Shown here one piece after another: positions 1 to 5,354 of a stretch of 5,691 nt of DNA. Both the position numbers and the translations under genes were made by a program. Source of the DNA: an uncultured Planctomycetaceae bacterium (GTDB taxonomy: Bacteria > Planctomycetota > Planctomycetia > Pirellulales > Lacipirellulaceae). Below the pieces are notes generated by a model, which worked only from the letters and a program-made list of their open reading frames with translations, had not been told where the DNA came from and made no database searches. The stretch covers positions 1 through 5,691 of the forward strand of contig CALMBE010000206.1 of NCBI GenBank assembly GCA_937860165.1. The letters run 5' to 3'. Each line of letters begins with the position of its first letter. Position 1 is the stretch's first letter.

Positions 1-875
1 ATCCATTGCCGGGCGCGTCCGATTTCCGTCGAGCGTTGGTTGATCTCGGCAAACGTAAGCGACAAGATTTCATCCAAGCTCGCCGCAGCGGCGGATTGTT
101 GATTGCGAAAAATTTCCTTGTACCGAGTTTCGTAGACTCCACAGAAGGGCAAGTCGCTGGGCAAAGGGGACAAGGGCGTTGCCGCGCTATGCAGTAAGCC
201 AACCAGTCGGGCCTGGGCACCACGCACGGCAGCCTGTGCTAACCGGAAGTCGGCTTCTGTCGACTTGAGCGCCGCGTCCCAGGCAATCGTCGGGGCACCG
301 ATTCCCTGCCGCAGGGCAGCGAGTTCGGTCTTTTCCCGCACAGCCAAATTGTATTCCAAAATCGCCCGTGACAATTCCCAATAGGCTTCGACGCGCTCGG
401 ACTGCTCGGCTCGCGTGGCAGCCCCCGTAAGAACACTCGCCAACGAAAGTGGCGTACCGACAAGTTTGTCGCTCACGGGCGCTTTGCCAAAACCTTCTAT
501 CAAGGTTGTCGGGGATTCGGCGGGTTGTTCTTTTAACCGAGGTTCTACGGCTGCCGATTGTTGGGAAATGGTGCTGGGGGGGGTCGCACCGAGGTTGTCG
601 ATATCGAAGTAGTCGTTCGTTTTCGGGGATTCCGTGGCACTTTTTTCCCCGGATCTCGTGGCGGGCTGTGCGGGAGCAGCCGGGGTCAACGGTGTGGAAT
701 CTTGGACGGGATCGAGAGCCGGATTGGTACCCGGTGAATCCGCCAGGGAAGACTCCTCGACTGCGGCGACATCGAATTCAGCCGGGAGTGCGGTGGCTTC
801 GACCTGATAACGATCCCCTAAGTTACCAACCTGGCTCGTGATAAGAAGACCAAGCACTAGGAATAATGTTTTCAT
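1..875 (-). CDS. Secreted, helix-rich protein of unknown function with TolC-like features (partial; 3' end outside the window)
   Basis: The reading frame is open from the ATG at 875-873 to the left edge (291 codons plus two bases), with no stop, so the C-terminus is missing. Residues 1-16 (MKTLFLVLGLLITSQV) look like a signal peptide with a short positive n-region and a hydrophobic core; the cleavage site is unclear. Residues about 40-125 are rich in Ser, Thr, Pro and Ala and look like a disordered linker. From about 140 the sequence is amphipathic and helical (for example SVLTGAATRAEQSERVEAYW and LKSTEADFRLAQAAVRGAQA), followed by a proline-rich LPSDLPF turn at 238-244 and another helix. The alternation of long helices and the YW(E)L-type segment resemble planctomycete proteins related to the outer-membrane efflux (TolC) superfamily. 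That is inference, and no transport partner is visible. An 8-base C run encodes the TPP at residues 98-100; the frame holds on both sides of it. The gene follows the kinase in tandem. Confidence 0.72.
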   Translation of the reverse strand, partial: MKTLFLVLGLLITSQVGNLGDRYQVEATALPAEFDVAAVEESSLADSPGTNPALDPVQDSTPLTPAAPAQPATRSGEKSATESPKTNDYFDIDNLGATPPSTISQQSAAVEPRLKEQPAESPTTLIEGFGKAPVSDKLVGTPLSLASVLTGAATRAEQSERVEAYWELSRAILEYNLAVREKTELAALRQGIGAPTIAWDAALKSTEADFRLAQAAVRGAQARLVGLLHSAATPLSPLPSDLPFCGVYETRYKEIFRNQQSAAAASLDEILSLTFAEINQRSTEIGRARQW

Positions 876-882
876 CTGCTAA

Positions 883-886
883 CTCC
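883..886 (-). promoter_or_regulatory. Shine-Dalgarno sequence of the secreted helical protein
   Basis: On the minus strand GGAG lies seven bases upstream of the ATG at 875-873. It fixes this start and supports the gene, which otherwise could be missed because it has no stop inside the window. Confidence 0.65.
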
Positions 887-1001
887 ATTATCCAGGAGGC
901 GAAATCCGCCCGGGGGCAGAGAGACTTTTCTAGGCCCTGAAATCCTCAGGACCGATCAACTGTAAAATTGTCATTGAGATAGGGCGATCTCGGGCAAACT
1001 C

Positions 1002-1077
1002 GTCATCCCCGCGCAGGCGGAGATCCAGTTGTTCACGCTAAACCCCCGCACTGGATTCCCGCCTGCGCGGGAATGAC
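1002..1077. repeat. REP-like paired inverted repeat
   Basis: Two 27-nt arms (1002-1028 and 1051-1077) are inverted copies matching at 24 of 27 positions, separated by 22 nt. Each arm is itself a near-palindrome. The right arm folds perfectly: ATTCCCGC (1055-1062), loop CTGC, GCGGGAAT (1067-1074). The arm sequence, of the type GTCATTCCCGCGCAGGCGGG, resembles a short palindromic repeat scattered through many bacterial genomes in REP/BIME-style pairs. It lies between the kinase stop and the next gene on the same strand, so on a minus-strand transcript it could form a long hairpin that protects the kinase 3' end or reduces read-through. There is no U-tract, so it is not a classic intrinsic terminator. 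The match to known REP families is from memory. Confidence 0.85.
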
Positions 1078-1166
1078 AGCCAAGGCGATAGCTTGCCACG
1101 CTCACACGCCGGAGTCAATCCGGAGAAATCAGCTAGCGAGTCAAAAGACGAAGAAATCTAGGGAAA

Positions 1167-2273
1167 TCAGTCGAGTTCTTCGAGCCAGACGCGGAGCTCA
1201 TTCTCGTATTCGCTAGCCAAATCGCCCATGACTAGGGTGCGTTGGAACTCGGCTAATCCACCAATACCGGTATCGGCCTCCTCAGCGGACTTGAAGCGCA
1301 ACCCGGGGTCTGGGGCAGTAAGTCGTCGGCAGATGCTCAGCAAGAGATCACTGTCGGCGACATCGTCGGGAAGAATTTGATCCAACCTTTGCGGGAGCGT
1401 CCACTTGGCCTCGAGCAACTCACCCAAGTTATTGAGCCCCGCGAACAACGGTTTGCCAGCCAAAATTTCGATCAACACATAGCCGAGGCTGGCCAGGTCT
1501 GCCCGGGGAGTGAATTCATTCCGTTCGAGCATTTCGGGCGCGGCATATTGGGGGGTACATGTCCGCTGCTCGGGCATATTATCCAGTTGCAGCGCAGACC
1601 CGATATCGACAATCTTCGGGTGCCCGGTACGCTTAATCATGATATTGGAGGGCTTTAAGTCGCCGTGAATGATCCGTTCCCGATGCAGTGCCGCCAAAGC
1701 GGACAAGCATTGACGAATGATCGCCACGGCCACACCGGGCTTGAGCCGAGGTCGCAAGGGCCCCGCGGTAACGATCACATCGTTGATGTATTTCCAGCGA
1801 CGATTGTTGACTCGTTGCTGCACGCGCGAGAGCATCGCCGGGGTCAACAAGTCGTTGAGGTCATAACCGTCGACCCATTCCATTTCCATGACGCGAATGC
1901 GGCTGCGTTCGGTAAAATTCTGCACGTCGAGCAGATTGTCGTGTTGAATCTTGGCCACGCAACTGGCGACTTCCGCGATGCGCTCCATCGCGCGATCGTA
2001 ACTCAATTGGCAGCTAAACCGCTCGGGGGAAAACACTTTGAGTGCCACCGGAAGTGTGAATCCATCGGAGCCGCGCCGATCAGTCAGGTAGACCAAACCC
2101 TGGCCTCCGCGGCCGAGCAACCGGCGAAAGCGCAAATGCTCCGTCCACCCAATGTATTGGGTGTTGAGCAGGCGGTCGTATCGCTCAAATAATTCATTAG
2201 GACAACGGCGCGACTGTTCGCCGTTGAATGTGATCGTCCGCGTTCCTTGCAGAATCGTCGTCGAAGGATTCAT
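1167..2273 (-). CDS. Serine/threonine protein kinase, cytosolic, HGD-type
   Basis: A 368-residue Hanks-type kinase that should phosphorylate Ser/Thr on unknown proteins. Visible motifs: glycine loop GRGGQG (54-59); ATP-binding Lys79 in VALK; catalytic loop HGDLKPSN (203-210) with Asp205, Lys207 and Asn210; Mg-binding Asp223 in DIG (DFG position); APE at 245-247; subdomain IX DLASLG (259-264); subdomain XI Arg326. The helix-C Glu is probably Glu97 or Glu101. Oddities are Gly in place of Arg in HRD (non-RD), Ile in place of Phe in DFG, and a basic insertion of about 30 residues (about 148-178) before the catalytic-loop helix. No transmembrane segment or PASTA, WD40 or TPR domain is present, so it is soluble, unlike PknB. 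The N-terminal 48 residues precede the kinase fold. The 2273 start is the first start codon after an in-frame stop at 2339-2337, and no strong Shine-Dalgarno is seen. The sequence resembles a conserved planctomycete kinase family; substrate and signal are unknown. Confidence 0.95.
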   Translation of the reverse strand: MNPSTTILQGTRTITFNGEQSRRCPNELFERYDRLLNTQYIGWTEHLRFRRLLGRGGQGLVYLTDRRGSDGFTLPVALKVFSPERFSCQLSYDRAMERIAEVASCVAKIQHDNLLDVQNFTERSRIRVMEMEWVDGYDLNDLLTPAMLSRVQQRVNNRRWKYINDVIVTAGPLRPRLKPGVAVAIIRQCLSALAALHRERIIHGDLKPSNIMIKRTGHPKIVDIGSALQLDNMPEQRTCTPQYAAPEMLERNEFTPRADLASLGYVLIEILAGKPLFAGLNNLGELLEAKWTLPQRLDQILPDDVADSDLLLSICRRLTAPDPGLRFKSAEEADTGIGGLAEFQRTLVMGDLASEYENELRVWLEELD

Positions 2274-2646
2274 CCGTAATAAAATCTCGGGGTGATAAAT
2301 AGTAGTTGCAACAAGGTAAGCAACTGGCAGGCATGCTCAAGATTTGGAAGGCCGAGGGTGGGGCGAATCGTTCGCGGCGAGGGGGCCTCCAATCCGTTAT
2401 GATAATTGCCACCCAGCAGATGTGAATCATATCTTGGAGGTTTCCAAGGGGGCTAGATCACAATTCGCCGCTATTTTCATGCCAGAAAAATACTTTTTTC
2501 GGCGATTCTGACTGGACACCTGAGGCAGTGCAGATAAGAAGTTCACAAATTCAGAAGTACCACCGAGCCACGGAGGGCACTCAGAGGTTACTCAATCATT
2601 CTCCGTGTATCAATTCAATTGAACCACGACGGCACGACGAAAAGTC
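2274..2646. other. Intergenic region upstream of the kinase; no gene seen
   Basis: This is the first part of a roughly 650-bp gap. No convincing coding sequence was found. It must hold the kinase promoter on the minus strand, but no clear -35/-10 pair could be picked. A weak imperfect hairpin spans 2465-2505: TCGCCG at 2465-2470 pairs with CGGCGA at 2500-2505, and TATTTTC (2472-2478) pairs with GAAAAATA (2485-2492) with one bulge. A perfect 10-bp palindrome, TTCAATTGAA, lies at 2614-2623. The right-hand end holds two short repeat tracts, listed separately. Confidence 0.5.
2559..2607. repeat. Decayed CAC-GGAG direct-repeat tract with an inverted partner
   Basis: Three degenerate units of 8-10 nt run in a row (CACCGAGC, CACGGAGGG, CACTCAGAGG; 2561-2587). 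They are followed at 2600-2607 by TCTCCGTG, which is complementary to the CACGGAG core. Tracts of this type, with CACGGAGG-like units and an inverted end, are recalled as intergenic repeats in planctomycetes and other environmental bacteria; this copy looks eroded. Function unknown. Confidence 0.45.
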
Positions 2647-2648
2647 GT
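2623..2648. repeat. Short ACGACG-type direct repeat with hairpin
   Basis: Two similar 9-nt units, ACCACGACG (2623-2631) and GCACGACGA (2632-2640), are followed by a small hairpin: ACGAC (2634-2638), loop GAAAA, GTCGT (2644-2648). The hairpin overlaps the first two bases of the large inverted repeat that follows. Probably a remnant of a repetitive intergenic sequence. Confidence 0.35.
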
Positions 2649-2878
2649 AGGCCGTAACAAGGTATTCCGCAGTTCCGGCAGCGCGGGTGAGTCACGCAGG
2701 GCCAATCAGTTTTTCACTCTAGGGTGCCGAGCCCACACTGGTACTCCATTGTGGGCATGAGAATCTCCGAGCAAGCATGGCCGCGTCGGAGTACCTCCGT
2801 GGCCATGGCACCCACATCTTGAAAAAGTTATCGGCCCTAAGTCATGCCGGAACTGCGGGGTACCTTGTTCCGGCCTAC
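2647..2878. mobile_element. Compound inverted-repeat element (MITE-like or structured repeat), 232 bp, non-coding
   Basis: Terminal arms 2647-2680 and 2845-2878 are 34-nt inverted copies matching at 31 of 34 positions (left end GTAGGCCGTAACAAGG, right arm ends CCTTGTTCCGGCCTAC). A second, less perfect pair nests inside: 2698-2736 and 2799-2838, sharing AGGGCC, TTTTTCA and GGGTGCC blocks with a one-base gap. The centre holds two more hairpins: GCCCACA (2731-2737) with TGTGGGC (2750-2756), and CATGGCC (2776-2782) with GGCCATG (2801-2807), the latter enclosing CGGAG-TAC-CTCCG (2787-2799). The whole segment could thus fold as one long branched cruciform or RNA. It encodes no transposase. It may be a non-autonomous mobile element or several palindromic repeats inserted into one another; the terminal-arm sequence is recalled as frequent in planctomycete intergenic DNA. 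No clear flanking target-site duplication was seen. Confidence 0.7.
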
Positions 2879-2920
2879 AATCTAGTCCCCACTCGCGGGG
2901 AAAAATCGGCCTGAATCGAA

Positions 2921-3898
2921 TTAAGGACTAAAAAGAATCGCTCCTTGTTCTGGAAAACCGAGGATTTTATCTACGCGGTTGATGAGTGTGTCGCCAGCTT
3001 GAAAGCGTCGCGAGTTTTCCAGGAAGAGTTTCGTCATGTCGTCGATGCGGCTCGCGCGCTGGCCCCCCACATGCGGCGTGATAATCAGGTTGGGAATATC
3101 CCACAACGGGCTCGATTCGGGCAGCGGCTCCTCGTAGGTGACATCCGTGGCAGCGCCCCACAAGTGTCCTGACTTCAGGACCCGCGCTAAATCGTCTTCC
3201 ACCACCAGCGGACCGCGGGCCACGTTGACTAGCACGGCATCGGCGGGGAGCATTCGCAGGCGGCGCTCGTCGATCAGGTCGCGGGTGAAATCGTTCAGCG
3301 GAGCCGCGAGGATCAGGATGTCGATTCTGGGGAGGATCGCATCGAGTTGGTCCGCGGGCAAGAGCTCATCGACTTCCCGGGGCTTGTTTTCAGGAAACCA
3401 GTCGGTTGCCAGGATTGTAGTTTCAAACGGCTTGAGTACCTTGGCCAGTCGGCGTCCGTTGCCTCCCATGCCGACGATACCAATCCGGGCGCCGTGCAAA
3501 TCGCGGGTCGGTCGGCGGATGAATTCTTTTTTTTGCTGTGCTCGGAAGTAGGTCGGCAAGTCGCGGAGCATGCCAGCCAAGAGGGCCAGCGTGTGATCGG
3601 CAACCTGTTTGGCCAGGACCCCTGAGGCGCTGGTCACAGGTATGTCCGAGGCAACCACCGCGGGAACCAAGCAGTGATCCATGCCGGCAGCGGAGGATTG
3701 GATCCATTTCAATTTGCCCCGGGCGATCGTTTCCTCCCAGGGGACGGGTACCTTGGCGTGCCCACAGAAGATATCCGCCTTGGGAAGTTCCTGGGCGATC
3801 CTTTCCTGCCCGGCGGCAATGATTTCGGCACCTGGCCACGCGGCTTGGATTTTCTCAAGGTGGCGCAGTTCGACAGGATAGCAAAGGACGATACGCAT
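2921..3898 (-). CDS. D-2-hydroxyacid dehydrogenase, NAD-dependent
   Basis: A 325-residue soluble enzyme of the D-isomer-specific 2-hydroxyacid dehydrogenase family, which interconverts 2-hydroxyacids and 2-oxoacids with NAD(H). The catalytic domain is formed by residues 1 to about 100 and the C-terminal end, with the NAD-binding Rossmann domain between. The nucleotide motif is GMGGNG (143-148), and Asp166 at the end of the next strand favours NAD over NADP. The catalytic triad appears complete: Arg228 in VNVARGPLV, Glu257 in the EEPLPE segment, and His276 in ITPHVGG. Length is normal for the compact GhrA/phosphoglycerate-dehydrogenase-like members, with no ACT or other regulatory domain. The substrate cannot be read from the sequence; glyoxylate/hydroxypyruvate or a similar 2-oxoacid is possible. 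The ATG at 3898 gives a natural MRIVLCYP first strand; only a weak GAG lies upstream. It is divergent from the doxX-like gene, about 100 bp away. Confidence 0.95.
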   Translation of the reverse strand: MRIVLCYPVELRHLEKIQAAWPGAEIIAAGQERIAQELPKADIFCGHAKVPVPWEETIARGKLKWIQSSAAGMDHCLVPAVVASDIPVTSASGVLAKQVADHTLALLAGMLRDLPTYFRAQQKKEFIRRPTRDLHGARIGIVGMGGNGRRLAKVLKPFETTILATDWFPENKPREVDELLPADQLDAILPRIDILILAAPLNDFTRDLIDERRLRMLPADAVLVNVARGPLVVEDDLARVLKSGHLWGAATDVTYEEPLPESSPLWDIPNLIITPHVGGQRASRIDDMTKLFLENSRRFQAGDTLINRVDKILGFPEQGAILFSP

Positions 3899-3998
3899 GT
3901 TGAAAGCTCAGTAATCTGGTAATGGGGTTCTCGGGATGGGTGGTTTCGAGGCCCTGGAGAATCTTGATTGCACCCTTTAGAATAGAACGCTTTCCCAG
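3899..3998. promoter_or_regulatory. Divergent promoter region between dehydrogenase and doxX-like gene
   Basis: This short spacer must contain promoters firing both ways. On the plus strand TGGAGA (3955-3960), a 17-nt spacer and TAGAAT (3978-3983) form a plausible sigma-70-type promoter (4/6 and 5/6 matches to consensus). It would start transcription near 3990. No matching minus-strand promoter was identified with confidence. Planctomycete promoters are poorly conserved, so this is tentative. Confidence 0.35.
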
Positions 3999-5162
3999 AT
4001 GCGCGAACACCAACCGAGGACAAACATCGTGGTTGCTCCGAAACCAGCAAGTCCAGCCTCCAATTGCCAGTCGGCATCGTCGTGCTGCGCCTGGTCCTGG
4101 ATTGCCGCGTTGGTGTTTTTGCGATTGGTTATCGGATGGCACTTTTTCAGCGAAGGGATGAAAAAGTTCGATTACGATGCGGGAAGCCAGGAGTGGCAGA
4201 TCTCGCCCAAATTCGCCGCCATCAACGAAGGATTTCTGAATGGTGCGAAAGGCCCGTTGGCGAGTTTCTTCCAGAACCAAGCCCCCACGACGCACGATTG
4301 GCGGAAGCACCTCCCGGTGGCGAAGGAAATGACTCCCCGCGATCTCGAGAAACTTACGGCCTGGGTGACGCGGTATGTCGCCCGACGGCAGAAGGAACTG
4401 ACCGCGGGGAAGCCCACAGTCCCGGAGTTTGTGGACTTTGTTCCAGGGGCTGCTTGGGCTGAACGAATCCGCTCTGACTGGAAACAAACCGCCGAGCGAT
4501 TTCTGGCACTCAAACAACTCAGTAAGGCCGAACGTGCAGTGGGCGAGGCTGCGCTCCTCAAACAAGAACTTAACTTAGCGGACTTCCTGGCGGAAAATGC
4601 ACTCGATATCCAGGCCTATCAGCACGAATTGTGGCGAGTCAAGCAAGCGAAACTCGAAACAGGTGCCACCGAAATTCCCTTCCGCACAGAACGCTTGGCG
4701 ACCAAGGAAGCCGAAACCGCCCGCACTCCGTTGCGGTGGGTAGCGGAGGTCAAGCAATTCGACACCTTCTTGGCCGACGATCTGAAAGGTGTTCTTTCCA
4801 CCGAACATCGAGAAACGACCTTGGCCGATCGCGTGGAGAACATCGTCGCGGATCCCCAGGCGAAGAAAATGGAGCGCAACAATCGGCTGGTGGCCTGCGT
4901 GGTCACAGGTGCTGGGCTGTGTTTGCTCGCTGGGATTTTCACCCCCTTGGCGGCATTGGCAGCGGCTGGATTCTTACTGTTGGTGATGGCTTCGCAACCG
5001 CCGTGGGTGGCTGGCGCCCGGGCGGAGTTTTTCTACTATCAACTCGCCGAATTCGCGGCCCTCGTGCTGTTGGCTGTATCGTGTGCCGGAAAATATGCCG
5101 GGCTCGATGGCATCATTCACCGCTGGTGGACTAAGCGCAAGCAGCAACCCAACAAATCGTAA
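3999..5162 (+). CDS. DoxX-like membrane protein with large extracytoplasmic insertion
   Basis: A 387-residue membrane protein. TM1 is about residues 32-50 (WSWIAALVFLRLVIGWHFF), followed by SEGMKKF, typical of DoxX-like proteins. Residues about 55-292 form a soluble, charged, helix-rich insertion, and then TM2 (about 297-315), TM3 (about 317-333) and TM4 (about 346-364) follow. The C-terminal EFFYYQLAEFAALVLL and the G-x-D after TM4 (GLD, 368-370) fit DoxX. Ordinary DoxX proteins have about 130-170 residues, so the insertion more than doubles the size; long versions are recalled in planctomycetes. DoxX proteins have been linked to redox and sulfur chemistry at the membrane, but the role here is unknown. 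The start is uncertain: ATG 3999 has no Shine-Dalgarno, while GTG 4029 has GAGGA eight bases upstream and would shorten the protein by 10 residues. The next ATG (residue 54) would remove TM1. The Tat-exported oxidoreductase follows on the same strand. Confidence 0.88.
   Translation: MREHQPRTNIVVAPKPASPASNCQSASSCCAWSWIAALVFLRLVIGWHFFSEGMKKFDYDAGSQEWQISPKFAAINEGFLNGAKGPLASFFQNQAPTTHDWRKHLPVAKEMTPRDLEKLTAWVTRYVARRQKELTAGKPTVPEFVDFVPGAAWAERIRSDWKQTAERFLALKQLSKAERAVGEAALLKQELNLADFLAENALDIQAYQHELWRVKQAKLETGATEIPFRTERLATKEAETARTPLRWVAEVKQFDTFLADDLKGVLSTEHRETTLADRVENIVADPQAKKMERNNRLVACVVTGAGLCLLAGIFTPLAALAAAGFLLLVMASQPPWVAGARAEFFYYQLAEFAALVLLAVSCAGKYAGLDGIIHRWWTKRKQQPNKS
4016..4031 (+). promoter_or_regulatory. 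Shine-Dalgarno plus alternative GTG start of the doxX-like gene
   Basis: GAGGA (4016-4020) lies eight bases before an in-frame GTG (4029-4031). Together with the putative promoter predicting a transcript start near 3990, this makes GTG 4029 a serious competitor to ATG 3999, which would have a leader of only about nine bases and no ribosome binding site. Confidence 0.45.
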
Positions 5163-5167
5163 TTTAT

Positions 5168-5315
5168 GCCCGCGAAACACGCCAAAAAACGCGAACGCCA
5201 GAAATCCTAGTACTGCTTATGAAAATGAACTTTACGACACACTTGGGAAATACCTTTCGGTGCGTGAAAGAATTGTAATTTGTCTTATTCGCGACTATTC
5301 GCGTAATTCGCGGGC
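5168..5315. repeat. Long imperfect inverted repeat with TTCGCG units
   Basis: Arms 5168-5195 and 5288-5315 are 28-nt inverted copies matching at 22 of 28 positions, including a perfect GCCCGCGAA/TTCGCGGGC outer block and a CGCGAA/TTCGCG inner block. The right arm carries TTCGCG three times at 9-10-nt spacing (5288, 5298, 5307). AT-rich flanks (AATTTA-type) extend the symmetry outwards to the stop codon of the upstream gene. The 92-nt middle is AT-richer and encodes nothing recognisable. Similar TTCGCG/TTCGTG triplet tracts are recalled as dispersed intergenic repeats in environmental bacteria. It fills most of the gap between two genes that otherwise look co-oriented and possibly co-transcribed. 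Confidence 0.65.
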
Positions 5316-5354
5316 TAATTAAATTGCCCCTCTCCAACTTATGGAACTTGAACG

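Noticed and set aside
449..841. 130-codon plus-strand open frame
   Set aside because: It is antisense to the secreted-protein gene, which has a signal peptide, a good ribosome binding site and a coherent helical sequence.
936..950. Small hairpin CCTGA-AATCC-TCAGG
   Set aside because: A five-base stem with no flanking T run; too weak to call a terminator or regulatory element.
1665..2192. 175-codon plus-strand open frame
   Set aside because: It is wholly antisense to the kinase catalytic core, has no recognisable motif, and is explained by the kinase's codon use.
2197..2430. 77-codon minus-strand open frame upstream of the kinase
   Set aside because: It overlaps the kinase start out of frame, lacks a Shine-Dalgarno sequence at the right distance, and has no signal peptide or domain.
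2559..2640. Short direct units considered as a CRISPR array
   Set aside because: Units are 8-10 nt, degenerate, and contiguous without spacers; no cas gene is nearby.
2886..2901. Stem-loop TCCCC-ACTCGC-GGGGA followed by five A residues, considered as a terminator for the dehydrogenase
   Set aside because: The T run lies 5' of the hairpin on the minus strand, the wrong side for an intrinsic terminator of the minus-strand gene, and no plus-strand gene ends here.
3855..4565. 236-codon open frame on the minus strand spanning the divergent region
   Set aside because: It overlaps the start of the dehydrogenase in another frame and runs antisense through the doxX-like gene. Its translation shows no domain, and both overlapped genes have clear family motifs.
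5083..5322. 79-codon plus-strand open frame across the end of the doxX-like gene and the inverted repeat
   Set aside because: It starts inside the doxX-like coding sequence in another frame and continues through repeat DNA, with no domain.
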